Shown here: in pieces, positions 1 through 8,348 of the stretch | How the letters are laid out: the number at the start of each line of letters is the position of its first letter | Numbering within the stretch: position 1 is the stretch's first letter | From: Aliivibrio sp. S3MY1 | GTDB taxonomy: Bacteria; Pseudomonadota; Gammaproteobacteria; Enterobacterales; Vibrionaceae | DNA length: 64,000 nt | Reading direction: 5' to 3' | Assembly (NCBI RefSeq): GCF_028765575.1 | Contig: NZ_JARACO010000001.1 | Coordinates: 248,001 to 312,000, forward strand | Translations under genes and position numbers: made by a program | Notes under the pieces: generated by a model | Told to the model about the DNA's origin: nothing | The model's input: only the letters and a program-made list of their open reading frames with translations | Databases searched by the model: none

Positions 1-12
1 GAAATCATTACT

Positions 13-924
13 ATGGTTAACGCTGAGCTTTTTTCTGGCGATACCATCAACTACAACAAAACAGGATTGGTCAGTAAAGTACTGACCTTTTCTTGTGTTG
101 ATGGCCCAGGAAACCGCCTTGTGATCTTCTTACAAGGCTGTAATTACGATTGTATAACTTGTCATAACCCTCATACCATTAATCACTGTGATCATTGTGG
201 TGATTGCGTTGAACCGTGCCCAACAGGTGCATTAACCTTTGATGATTCACCAAGCAAGAAAGTCATATGGAATGAAGCGCTGTGTACTCAATGTGATAAA
301 TGCATTGATGTCTGCCCAAGTAAATCAAACCCAAAAATAACAACGTATACGGTAGGAAAGCTGATTGAATTCACCAAAAAACACGCGCCATTTTTAAGTG
401 GGGTTACGATTTCTGGTGGTGAAGCGACCTTACAATTACCTTTCATTATTGAATACTTTAAAGCCATCAAAACCGAAAAATCATTAAGCCACCTTACTTG
501 TTTCATAGACAGCAATGGCAGTCTGTCTGAGCAAGGTTGGAACAAGGTTTTACCATATCTTGATGGCACCATGATTGATTTAAAAGCATGGCAAAACGAC
601 ACCCATTTATGGTTAGTCGGCAGAGAAAACCATCGCGTATTGCACTCTATTAATTTATTGGCTCAACACGGAAAATTACACGAAGTTCGTTTATTGTATA
701 TTCCGAATAAAACCGATTTATCAACAGAGATAGAAGCCGTTAGCGATTATTTAAAAACACTACCAGATCATATCACTATCCGTTTAAATGCGTTCCAACA
801 TCATGGTGTGATTGGCGAAGCGTTAGAGTGGGATAAATGCAGTAAAGCACAGATGGAAGAGTTTGAAGCCAAGTTAGTGACTCGATTAGGGCGCTCAGTG
901 ATCACCCCATCGATTTATACTTAA
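13..924 (+). CDS. yjjW: Glycyl-radical enzyme activating protein, YjjW family
   Basis: Radical-SAM activase expected to install the glycyl radical on a partner enzyme (YjjI in other gammaproteobacteria). The radical-SAM cluster motif is Cys43-x3-Cys47-x2-Cys50. Two ferredoxin-like 4Fe-4S motifs follow (Cys59/62/65/69 and Cys91/94/97/101), and a GGEAT motif lies at about residues 136-140. The 303 aa length is normal for the family. The start at 13 is the first Met. A different frame reads N-H-Y-Y-G-stop at 6-20 and overlaps this start, as the tail of an upstream co-transcribed gene would; that gene lies outside the window, so the YjjI partner is only inferred. The family call is firm, the exact partner is not. 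Confidence 0.85.
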   Translation: MVNAELFSGDTINYNKTGLVSKVLTFSCVDGPGNRLVIFLQGCNYDCITCHNPHTINHCDHCGDCVEPCPTGALTFDDSPSKKVIWNEALCTQCDKCIDVCPSKSNPKITTYTVGKLIEFTKKHAPFLSGVTISGGEATLQLPFIIEYFKAIKTEKSLSHLTCFIDSNGSLSEQGWNKVLPYLDGTMIDLKAWQNDTHLWLVGRENHRVLHSINLLAQHGKLHEVRLLYIPNKTDLSTEIEAVSDYLKTLPDHITIRLNAFQHHGVIGEALEWDKCSKAQMEEFEAKLVTRLGRSVITPSIYT

Positions 925-939
925 TGCTTTGGTTATTGC

Positions 940-1704
940 TTATTTAGAAAATACCGCAGTCAAATAGCGGTTATTTAGCCCTTTAGTAAGGATCGAGTGC
1001 ACTCTATAAAACAGTGCGCTCGGTTTTTTAATATAGTGTTTAACGATATTGCGACCGACACCTTGTGAGCGGTTTTCTTTCGATTCTTTTTTAGAAAACA
1101 ATCCTTTAAATTCCCAATATTGGATCTGCTCAAACGTTTCACCCGCTTGATAATTTGAAGCTGAAAACAGACGATAAAAAGAGGCCACTGTAAAATCATG
1201 CAAATGGTGAGGGTTCCCATCAACCGTAGGCGTGGTCGGAACCGATGCGATCATAATACCGTGTTCATTCAACTGCGTTAGTAAGTGCGTTACCATCTTT
1301 TGAGGCTCAGGCACATGCTCTATCGTTTCTAAGCTAATGATCGTATCAAACTGTTGGAATTTATCGCCACTAAGCAAAAGTTGGAAGTCCATACCGTCTC
1401 CACATTCATAGCGTAAGTTATCCGCTTGATAATGCTCTCTGGCATAGTTAACCGCCATTGGGTCAACATCGACACCAACAAATTGTTTATCAGGATGAGC
1501 TTCTGCCATTAATGCAGTGCCATAACCACACCCACAAGCAATATCTAAAATAGAACTGCCGCGTAACTGTTCAGAGGCAAATTGATAGCGTTCTAAATGG
1601 ATTTCCAACACATCTTGATGACCTTTATCATCTTGATTCAGCTGTTTTGGGTAAATACGTTCTAAAGAGTGTTCTGCGGTGATCTTTTCTTGTGGTAAAT
1701 CCAT
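940..1704 (-). CDS. Class I SAM-dependent methyltransferase
   Basis: A cytoplasmic 254 aa methyltransferase of the Methyltransf_11/UbiE-like fold. The SAM-binding motif I is seen at about residues 53-62 (LDIACGCGYG), with an acidic motif II further on (VGVDVD) and a post-motif containing SLETIEHV. The substrate cannot be read from the sequence. About 80 C-terminal residues beyond the Rossmann core are basic and probably bind the substrate. It is convergent with yjjW, only 15 bp away, and reads away from the LysR gene that lies about 100 bp upstream. No signal peptide or membrane segment is visible. Confidence 0.75.
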   Translation of the reverse strand: MDLPQEKITAEHSLERIYPKQLNQDDKGHQDVLEIHLERYQFASEQLRGSSILDIACGCGYGTALMAEAHPDKQFVGVDVDPMAVNYAREHYQADNLRYECGDGMDFQLLLSGDKFQQFDTIISLETIEHVPEPQKMVTHLLTQLNEHGIMIASVPTTPTVDGNPHHLHDFTVASFYRLFSASNYQAGETFEQIQYWEFKGLFSKKESKENRSQGVGRNIVKHYIKKPSALFYRVHSILTKGLNNRYLTAVFSK

Positions 1705-1804
1705 TTTACTACCTTGATAAACAATTGGTTATAAAGCATAGACGATAATAGCTACGCCAATATCATTCAAAAAATAGTAACATTAATTACTTAGTTATAA
1801 TCTC

Positions 1805-2716
1805 TTATTTTTCCTTAATGCGATCACAGAGCCAACTTACCGCCTGATCATTGATACTTAATTTATTATAAACCATGCTATACACCACCTGTCCATAATC
1901 AAATGGCATCGGTTTTATCACTAACCCCTTTGCCTGACTTGCCATTTCTGCCCATTTTTTAGAACTCGTAAATAAAAATTCAGTGTGATGGCACAAGGTT
2001 GCTGCACTGCCAAAATCAGCCACAGAAATTGCGACATCCCTTGGTTGGTATTGCTGAGCTAAACATTGCTCAAAGTAAGGGACATTTAATTCCTTATCAA
2101 AAATACCAATATGTTTATAGGTTAAATAGTCTTCAACCCTTAGCTCTTTATTTACTAAGGGGTGGTCAGCGCTCATAAGACAAACCATTTCATCTTCGAT
2201 CACCGTTTCCCAAACCAACTGCTTTTCAGTTGTTGGTGGCTGACTTCTATCATGTGGCAGCAAAATCACATCAACTTGGCCATTTAATAAGGCATCAAAC
2301 CCCAATTGCTCTTTTGAATGGATATCGATATGAGAGTTAGGTGCTTGATTGGATAAAATATCACTAATAATTGGTGCAAATATCTCAAAAGTACTTTCTC
2401 TCATAGAGAGTGAATACTTACCAGAAAAGTCTTTAGGTTTAAATGTGGACTGGTTCAATAATCCATTCATATTATTTAAAATTTGATGCAATACTGGTCC
2501 AATTTTTAACGCATAAGAGGTTGGAATTAATTTCGTACCGTCACGATAAAACAGCTCATCATCCAACAATTGTCGTAATTGAGATAAGGTTTTACTCACA
2601 CTTGATGGGCTCATGCATAATATCTCAGCACTTTGCGTTACGCTGTGTGTAGAGAGCATGACATGCAACGCAGCAAGGTGCTTAAAGTTAATGCGAGAGA
2701 GTTGAATAAGATCCAT
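1805..2716 (-). CDS. LysR-family transcriptional regulator
   Basis: A 303 aa LysR-type regulator. The N-terminal winged helix-turn-helix covers about residues 8-66 (HLAALHVMLSTHSVTQSAE then SPSSVSKTLSQLR), followed by a periplasmic-binding-like effector domain. It is divergent from the L-serine ammonia-lyase gene with a 221 bp shared intergenic region. The usual LysR arrangement makes it the likely regulator of that gene and of itself; this is inferred from position only. The start at 2716 gives the standard LysR N-terminus. No effector can be named. Confidence 0.8.
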   Translation of the reverse strand: MDLIQLSRINFKHLAALHVMLSTHSVTQSAEILCMSPSSVSKTLSQLRQLLDDELFYRDGTKLIPTSYALKIGPVLHQILNNMNGLLNQSTFKPKDFSGKYSLSMRESTFEIFAPIISDILSNQAPNSHIDIHSKEQLGFDALLNGQVDVILLPHDRSQPPTTEKQLVWETVIEDEMVCLMSADHPLVNKELRVEDYLTYKHIGIFDKELNVPYFEQCLAQQYQPRDVAISVADFGSAATLCHHTEFLFTSSKKWAEMASQAKGLVIKPMPFDYGQVVYSMVYNKLSINDQAVSWLCDRIKEK

Positions 2717-2937
2717 TATTGCCTATCAAGTAAAAATATATGATTCAGTACATAATATAATAGAACGCTACTCTTTAGGCTCTTTTTCTCGGTTGTTTAT
2801 TTTAAGTCACTAATATTACGTTCGTCCCTCCTAAAATCTACAAAACAACTAAACTTAATAATTATAATAGTAAAACCAGTAAGCGATGCTCGCTCGTTTA
2901 TATTCTTGGTGTGCAACTCTTAAATAGGTAATGTCTT

Positions 2938-4308
2938 ATGCTGTCTATCTTTGATATCTACAAAATTGGCGTTGGGCCATCAAGCTCACACACTAATGGC
3001 CCTATGATTGCTGGGTATAATTTTACTCAACTTATTCAACCACATTTAGCGCAAGTTTCTCGTGTTCAAGTTGATTTATATGGCTCACTCTCTTTAACGG
3101 GGATCGGCCACCACACTGACCGTGCAACCATTTTAGGTTTACTTGGTAACCGCCCAGATACCATCAAAATAACCAGTGCAAATCTGGCTATGAAAAAAGC
3201 GATTGAAGATAAGATATTACATATTGCAGGTATTCATGAAATCATTTTTGATTATGACACTGACATGCTGTTTCATAAAACTAACTTACCTTTACATGAA
3301 AATGGCATGACAATTTCAATTTTTGATGCCGCAGAACAACAACTTGCCATCGAAACCTACTACTCTGTTGGTGGTGGTTTTATTGCAACCGCTGATGAAT
3401 TAATCAATGGTAAAAGCATCGCTGACGTTGAGGTTGAATTCCCATTCAAATCTGCAGATGAGATGCTAGAGAAAGCAGAAGAGCAAGGATTAAGCTTAGG
3501 CGCTTTTGTATTACGTAATGAAGTCGCTTTTCAACCGATGGAAGTCATTGATGCAAAAGCCGACCAAATCTGGAAAGTAATGTCCCTTTGTATCGATCGT
3601 GGTTTTCAAACTGAAGGTATCCTTGAAGGCGGCCTAAACGTGGTTCGCCGTGCGCCTGCGTTACTCAAAAAGCTAGAAGCAAACGCCTCTATTGAGAATG
3701 ATCCAATGGAGATCATGGATTGGATTAACTTATTTGCGTTTGCAGTAAGTGAAGAAAACGCAGCAGGCGGCCAAGTAGTAACATCACCAACCAATGGCGC
3801 TGCAGGCGTTATTCCTAGTGTATTGATGTATTACCATAGATTCATTAAAGAGCTAGATACGAAACAACTAAAAGACTTCTTAGCGGTATCTGGTGCGATT
3901 GGTATTTTATACAAAACCAATGCCTCGATTTCTGGTGCTGAGGTGGGTTGTCAGGGTGAAGTCGGCGTTTCATCCTCAATGGCAGCAGCAGGACTAACAG
4001 CACTTCGCGGCGGCAGTAATGAGCAAATTTGTATGGCTGCTGAAATTGCCATGGAGCACTCGTTAGGTATGACCTGTGATCCGATTGGTGGCCTTGTTCA
4101 AGTACCTTGTATCGAACGTAATGCAATGGGGTCAATGAAAGCAATTAATGCCTCTAGTATGGCGTTAAAGCGTACAAGTAAATGCCTTATCTCACTCGAT
4201 AAAGTAATCGCTACCATGTACCAAACGGGTAAAGACATGAACCGTAAGTACCGTGAAACATCACTTGGCGGTTTGGCATTAATTCACATGGCACCACCGT
4301 GTGAATAA
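2938..4308 (+). CDS. sdaA: L-serine ammonia-lyase (L-serine dehydratase), single-chain iron-sulfur type
   Basis: Deaminates L-serine to pyruvate and ammonia in the cytoplasm using a [4Fe-4S] cluster. The 456 aa protein opens with the family signature (SIFDIYKIGVGPSSSHT). It has the beta domain followed by the alpha domain with NGAAGVIPSVL, and cysteine segments SGAEVGCQGEVG and TCDPIGGLVQVPC that carry the cluster ligands in this family. Full length matches SdaA/SdaB. sdaA and sdaB cannot be separated by reading, so the symbol is tentative. It is a monocistronic unit ending at a strong hairpin terminator and probably controlled by the divergent LysR gene. Confidence 0.92.
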   Translation: MLSIFDIYKIGVGPSSSHTNGPMIAGYNFTQLIQPHLAQVSRVQVDLYGSLSLTGIGHHTDRATILGLLGNRPDTIKITSANLAMKKAIEDKILHIAGIHEIIFDYDTDMLFHKTNLPLHENGMTISIFDAAEQQLAIETYYSVGGGFIATADELINGKSIADVEVEFPFKSADEMLEKAEEQGLSLGAFVLRNEVAFQPMEVIDAKADQIWKVMSLCIDRGFQTEGILEGGLNVVRRAPALLKKLEANASIENDPMEIMDWINLFAFAVSEENAAGGQVVTSPTNGAAGVIPSVLMYYHRFIKELDTKQLKDFLAVSGAIGILYKTNASISGAEVGCQGEVGVSSSMAAAGLTALRGGSNEQICMAAEIAMEHSLGMTCDPIGGLVQVPCIERNAMGSMKAINASSMALKRTSKCLISLDKVIATMYQTGKDMNRKYRETSLGGLALIHMAPPCE

Positions 4309-4330
4309 TTTCATCTCACCAATAAACAAA

Positions 4331-4367
4331 AATCCAGAGCGACTCAAACAAGGCTCTGGATTTTTTA
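4331..4367 (+). terminator. Rho-independent terminator after serine ammonia-lyase
   Basis: A perfect 10 bp stem (4331-4340 AATCCAGAGC with 4353-4362 GCTCTGGATT) is followed by a T run at 4361-4366. It sits 22 bp after the stop codon. An A run before the stem could let it serve the convergent ABC operon too. Confidence 0.85.
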
Positions 4368-4389
4368 TATTTACTCTCTAAATGTTGGA

Positions 4390-5187
4390 TTACTTCTTAT
4401 ACGGCGACACTATCGTATTCCCTGTCACCGCATGATGGGACACCATCACCAAGTCTTGATATAAGGCTCGGATATTCTCTTCACTTAATACCTCATTAGG
4501 CTTACCTTCAGCCATCACTTCGCCTTGGTTAATCAAGATTAAACGATCACAAAACTCAGCGGCGGTATTTAGATTATGAATCGCAACCAAGGCAGATTTT
4601 CCATTTTGACACTCTTTATGAAGTACATTCATTAGCTGAGATTCGTGACCAATATCCAAGCTAGCCGTTGGTTCATCAAGCAACATTAATGGCGTTCCTT
4701 GCACTAATGATCGGGCAAAATGAACTAGTTGCTTTTCACCACCAGATAAATCTGTCACGGTTCGAGCGCTTAAATGTCCTATTCCAACCATCTCTAACGC
4801 CGCTTTGCTTTTTTCTTTAATGACTATAGGAGAGATGACTTCTTGTTGCTGACGCGCATGAAATCCTAAACCAATGGTCTCCATCACACTGAATGGGAAC
4901 GCCGCTTCACTGTATTGGGGTAAGTAGCTCATGCTTAATGCACGTTCAATATGAGAAAGAGTCGATAACAACTCACCTTTAATTGATATTTCACCCTGTG
5001 AATAGCTTTGAAATCCGCTGATGCATTTCATTAAGGTACTTTTACCCGCGCCATTAGGGCCAATAATACCGACTAACTCACCCGCATTCACAGAAAAAGA
5101 AATGTCTTTTAAAAGTGTTTTTGAACCAACTTGGTAACTTAGATTTAATACGTTTAGTAGCGTCTTTGTTGAATTGATCTTGCTCAT
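4390..5187 (-). CDS. ABC transporter ATP-binding protein, BtuD/FecE-like (probable corrinoid importer)
   Basis: The cytoplasmic ATPase of a type II ABC importer. The Walker A motif is GPNGAGKST, the signature motif LSGGEKQ and Walker B LMLLDEPTA. The ATG at 5187 is chosen because it overlaps the permease stop in an ATGA junction; the longer open frame would only add 17 residues that sit inside the permease gene. It is the last gene of a btuF-btuC-btuD-like operon read from about 7141. The family also moves siderophores and haem. The cobalamin riboswitch before the first gene makes vitamin B12 or another corrinoid the likely substrate. Confidence 0.85.
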   Translation of the reverse strand: MSKINSTKTLLNVLNLSYQVGSKTLLKDISFSVNAGELVGIIGPNGAGKSTLMKCISGFQSYSQGEISIKGELLSTLSHIERALSMSYLPQYSEAAFPFSVMETIGLGFHARQQQEVISPIVIKEKSKAALEMVGIGHLSARTVTDLSGGEKQLVHFARSLVQGTPLMLLDEPTASLDIGHESQLMNVLHKECQNGKSALVAIHNLNTAAEFCDRLILINQGEVMAEGKPNEVLSEENIRALYQDLVMVSHHAVTGNTIVSPYKK

Positions 5188-6224
5188 GCTAAACGCCCTT
5201 TTCTTTGAAATCGAATAATTAAACCAATAAAGTAACAACCACCGATAAACGACGTAATGATCCCCGCTTTCAACTCATTTGGCGCGATAACCCAACGACC
5301 TAACAAATCACATAAAAGTAAGAAAATAACACCAAAAATAGCAGAGAACGGCAACAGTTTTTCATGCGCAGGCCCAACCAATAAACGCACCAAATGCGGC
5401 ACCATTAAGCCAATAAAGCCAATTGGCCCGGCTATCGCTATCGACATTGCGGTAAGCAAGGTGGCGAACATGAGCAATTTGAATCGAGTCTGCTTTACAT
5501 TAAGCCCCATGCCATGCGCACTTTCTTCACCTAATGCTAATAAATTTAAGGCGCGGCTCTCTTTTAAGAGCAAAATTGCAACGACAATAATAACTGGCGT
5601 TGGCCATAATAAATGTTGCCACATACGCCCATCAAGGCCACCCATTGCCCAAAAGACAAATTGACTGACTTCGTATTGCTGAGCCATTAATAACAAACCC
5701 ATTCGAGCACCGCCTAATAAACTAGAAAGTGCTAACCCCGTTAAGATCAAAAACAAAATTTGAGACGACGAACTGCGAGAGGCTAAAACATAAATAAATG
5801 CTGATGCCGCTAATGCCCCCACCGTAGTAAAAATAGGTAACCACATCGGGTTCATAAACGAGAAGCCAGATACAATTGCGATAACAGCCCCAAAACTACT
5901 GCCAGAACTCACACCTAGCACATCTGGACTGGCTAATGGATTTTTAAATAAGCCCTGAGTACAAGCTCCCGCCAACGCCAATGCGCCACCAGCCAGAATA
6001 GCAGCGCACGCTCTTGGTAAGCGAATGTGCATGACAATCGCAGAAGCTAATGGGTATTCTTTTGCTGCGAGTTCGCTACCATTAAGTAAGTAACTCTTAA
6101 ACATCGCCAATATATCGAGAACTGGGATATGCACTGCTCCAAGGCTGAGATACGCCAAAAACAGACCAATAAACAGACTGACCGAAATAATAATTTGAAA
6201 TGACGTTAAACGATAAAAAGGCAT
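5184..6224 (-). CDS. ABC transporter permease, FecCD/BtuC family (probable corrinoid importer)
   Basis: A 346 aa polytopic inner-membrane permease with about ten hydrophobic segments. FecCD-family signatures are visible, including RLPRACAAILAGGALALAGACTQ near residues 48-70 (given here as overlapping short motifs RLPRA and GGALALAG) and GPIGFIGLMVPHLVR near residue 265. It starts at 6224, overlapping the stop of the binding-protein gene by one base (TAATG), and ends overlapping the ATPase start, so translational coupling is likely. Substrate assignment to corrinoids rests on the upstream riboswitch, not on residues in this protein. Confidence 0.85.
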   Translation of the reverse strand: MPFYRLTSFQIIISVSLFIGLFLAYLSLGAVHIPVLDILAMFKSYLLNGSELAAKEYPLASAIVMHIRLPRACAAILAGGALALAGACTQGLFKNPLASPDVLGVSSGSSFGAVIAIVSGFSFMNPMWLPIFTTVGALAASAFIYVLASRSSSSQILFLILTGLALSSLLGGARMGLLLMAQQYEVSQFVFWAMGGLDGRMWQHLLWPTPVIIVVAILLLKESRALNLLALGEESAHGMGLNVKQTRFKLLMFATLLTAMSIAIAGPIGFIGLMVPHLVRLLVGPAHEKLLPFSAIFGVIFLLLCDLLGRWVIAPNELKAGIITSFIGGCYFIGLIIRFQRKGRLA

Positions 6225-7141
6225 TAGGGTTTCTTATACGCAGAATGATTAACAAAAAGAACAGCATCAATAATGTACTGACTATAAACGCTTCTTAATA
6301 CATGAGGTATTTGATACACACGCCCTTCTTTAATTGCAGTGACAGATTGTAGTGATGGGTCAGACATTACTTCTTGCTTAAACTGCTCAGCCCCATCCTT
6401 ATCGCCATAAACCCATGCAGGAATAAACAACACATCAGGGTTAAGCACAATCACCATCTCTTTTGATACAGGAACTTGGCCGTACTTATCACTGACTAAC
6501 CCTTCAATCGCATTATCCAAATCCGCTTGTTCTAATACTTCATCCCATGTTGAGTCTTGTCCGCTTGATGTTCCCCACGGATTGTAATCTAACGCTGTTA
6601 ATCTTTGTTTTGGCTTAATCACATCTTGAGTTAATCGCGCTTTCATTTTGGCAACGACTTTTTTAGCCGCTTCACTTTTGTTAACTATCTCGCCAACACG
6701 TAAGATCTCAGTTTCGATCTCTGCAATTGTTTTAGGTGTTTGAATTCGATAAACAGGAATTCCTGCACTTTCAATAATCGCCAATTTTGAAGCATCACTC
6801 CAGTTAGCCGCAAACACAATATCAGGGCGATTAGCAATGATCATTTCAACATTCAGGGCTAACAACGGGACTGATTTAGGAAGAATATCTTTTACCGCAG
6901 AATAGTTAGGATTATTAGCGAGATCAGTCAAACTGGATAGTAAACTGTCATCCACCAACTCTAATAACACCGCATCAGTAAATAGAGTTTTAGATGAGAT
7001 TTTCTTAGGCTCTTTTTCGATAATCATCGTATTTCCTAGACCATCTACCACACTTAACGGATAAATAGTCTCTGCCATCGATGAGAAAGAAAACAAAAAA
7101 GAAGAGGCAATAATAAATAATTTTAACGCAAGCCAACGCAT
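6224..7141 (-). CDS. Periplasmic corrinoid/siderophore-binding protein, BtuF/FecB-like
   Basis: The solute-binding component of the importer. Residues 1-23 form a signal peptide (hydrophobic LKLFIIASSFLFSF, then SSMA). The remainder resembles the TroA/BtuF fold: an N-terminal lobe with a segment reading IVFAANWSD, a long linking helix (residues about 140-170) and a C-terminal lobe. It is the first gene of the operon, directly behind a cobalamin riboswitch. No lipobox is visible, so a soluble periplasmic form is expected. A haem or siderophore substrate would be the alternative if the riboswitch were ignored. Confidence 0.8.
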   Translation of the reverse strand: MRWLALKLFIIASSFLFSFSSMAETIYPLSVVDGLGNTMIIEKEPKKISSKTLFTDAVLLELVDDSLLSSLTDLANNPNYSAVKDILPKSVPLLALNVEMIIANRPDIVFAANWSDASKLAIIESAGIPVYRIQTPKTIAEIETEILRVGEIVNKSEAAKKVVAKMKARLTQDVIKPKQRLTALDYNPWGTSSGQDSTWDEVLEQADLDNAIEGLVSDKYGQVPVSKEMVIVLNPDVLFIPAWVYGDKDGAEQFKQEVMSDPSLQSVTAIKEGRVYQIPHVLRSVYSQYIIDAVLFVNHSAYKKP

Positions 7142-7194
7142 GGCAACTCCTGTAAATCGCGTACATTATAGCTCTGAGTAATAGAGCATAAAAT

Positions 7195-7285
7195 TAAGCA
7201 CTTCGTATCTGACTCAAATCCCATTGAGACTCTCACAGTGGCGCGTCCGTTACGGATTCTCACCGTATTCCGAAGTGGTCGATAT
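7195..7285 (-). promoter_or_regulatory. Cobalamin (B12) riboswitch, compact form
   Basis: Read on the minus strand, this leader contains the B12 consensus in order: GGTGAGAATCCG (about 7265-7254), ACGGACGCGCCACTGTGAG (about 7249-7231) and GAGTCAGATACG (about 7216-7205). Closing arms CACTTCG (7277-7271) and CGAAGTG (7205-7199) can pair as an outer helix. The whole is only about 90 nt, as in the short class II cobalamin riboswitches. It lies 54 bp upstream of the binding-protein gene, so B12 should repress the importer operon, by translation block or termination. Confidence 0.85.
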
Positions 7286-7398
7286 TGTACGTCGCCACGA
7301 TAATATATTCTATCTATTAAACTCAGATTAACTCGCTATGTTTTCTTAGCTCATGGTAAAGTGTACTTCTTCATAACCCACTAATAAGTAATGTAACT

Positions 7399-7935
7399 AT
7401 GACACTTAAAGCATCTGGCAATGTCGGTGAACTCTCTTATCCATTCATTTTTGAAGACAGTCCACTGTGTGATTTTGAGATTTTAACTGACGAGTTATGT
7501 ACCTATACTGGCCTCGCTCTTTCTCAAATATCAAATCAAGACGTTCGAGAGTCCTTAGAGCGTTTGCAACCAAAAATATTCAATTTGAATGGATCAATTC
7601 GTGGTAAATGCGGGATTTTTGAAGAAGACATTCAACAACTACTGTCTGAAATGTCACATTTTAAATCTCAAGTTAACGATGATGCTAAGCGCTTTGTTCT
7701 TCCAAGAGGTACAGGCCCTGTTATTCAACTTCACCAGTGCCGTAGCCTAAGTAAAAAAGTAGTACGCGCTTTGGTTCAAGTAGATAAATTAACCACGAAA
7801 AACATTCCAGAAACACTGCCTCGATTCACCAATGTATTAGCAAACTACTATTTCGTGCTAACACGCGTATTAAACCAAGACGCAGGAATAGAAGAACCTG
7901 AGTACGTTAGTATTAATTACCCTAAACCTAGTTAA
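7399..7935 (+). CDS. Diverged PduO-type cob(I)alamin adenosyltransferase-like protein
   Basis: A 178 aa cytoplasmic protein that aligns by eye with PduO-type ATP:cob(I)alamin adenosyltransferases. A TDELCTYTGLA segment near residues 31-41 corresponds to the family VDELN..IG.A. RFVLPRGTGPVIQLHQCR near residues 98-115 corresponds to the family FVLPGGS...LHLAR. The C-terminal ANYYFVLTRVLNQDAGIEE also fits. The N-terminal ATP loop (family TRTGDxGTT) is weak, reading ASGNVGELSY, and the usual RRAE segment reads KKVV. It may therefore bind corrinoids without normal catalysis. It is divergent from the riboswitch-controlled importer, which supports a B12 role. Confidence 0.65.
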   Translation: MTLKASGNVGELSYPFIFEDSPLCDFEILTDELCTYTGLALSQISNQDVRESLERLQPKIFNLNGSIRGKCGIFEEDIQQLLSEMSHFKSQVNDDAKRFVLPRGTGPVIQLHQCRSLSKKVVRALVQVDKLTTKNIPETLPRFTNVLANYYFVLTRVLNQDAGIEEPEYVSINYPKPS

Positions 7936-8348
7936 TCCCTAATACTCCTGCCTCGACCCTAAAAATAGAGATGTTAGCTATTGAATTTAAACCATTTAAA
8001 TAAAACTCAATACTTACACTCTCTATTCTCATTTTATCCGCTCACCCACCACTTTCAACATAAAATAAAAGCAACGAAAAGTAACAGCCTTGCTAGTTAA
8101 TTGTAAATTCAACCACTAAATAGAAAGGAAAATAACAACAAATAATGTTCATTATCTATGATAAAAATTCATTCCTAAAAATAATACAATTAAGGTTAAT
8201 TTTCATTCTAACCACTACCACCTTGGCATTGATAGAACTATTCATATACTATAGAGCCCGTCAAATTATAACGTCTACAAATAATACCCTCGCAAGAGAA
8301 CCTGTTATACAAATGATGTCTTTGTTAATGTTGAGTTAGGTAGTTAAA
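7936..8348. other. Intergenic region before the diguanylate cyclase
   Basis: About 410 bp, AT-rich, with no recognisable terminator or RNA gene. The only open frame is a doubtful 64-codon one at 8145-8339, listed separately. A GGAAA stretch near 8127 might serve it as a weak ribosome site, but the spacing to its ATG is too long. Confidence 0.4.
8145..8339 (+). CDS. Doubtful small membrane-like ORF upstream of the GGDEF gene
   Basis: Sixty-four codons with one hydrophobic stretch (residues 17-36, RLIFILTTTTLALIELFIYY). It is in the same frame as the following GGDEF gene and is separated from it by one TAG at 8337 and nine bases. The ribosome site is weak. It may be a chance frame, a real small protein, or an old N-terminal extension cut by a stop. 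I favour a chance frame or remnant. Confidence 0.25.
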   Translation: MFIIYDKNSFLKIIQLRLIFILTTTTLALIELFIYYRARQIITSTNNTLAREPVIQMMSLLMLS

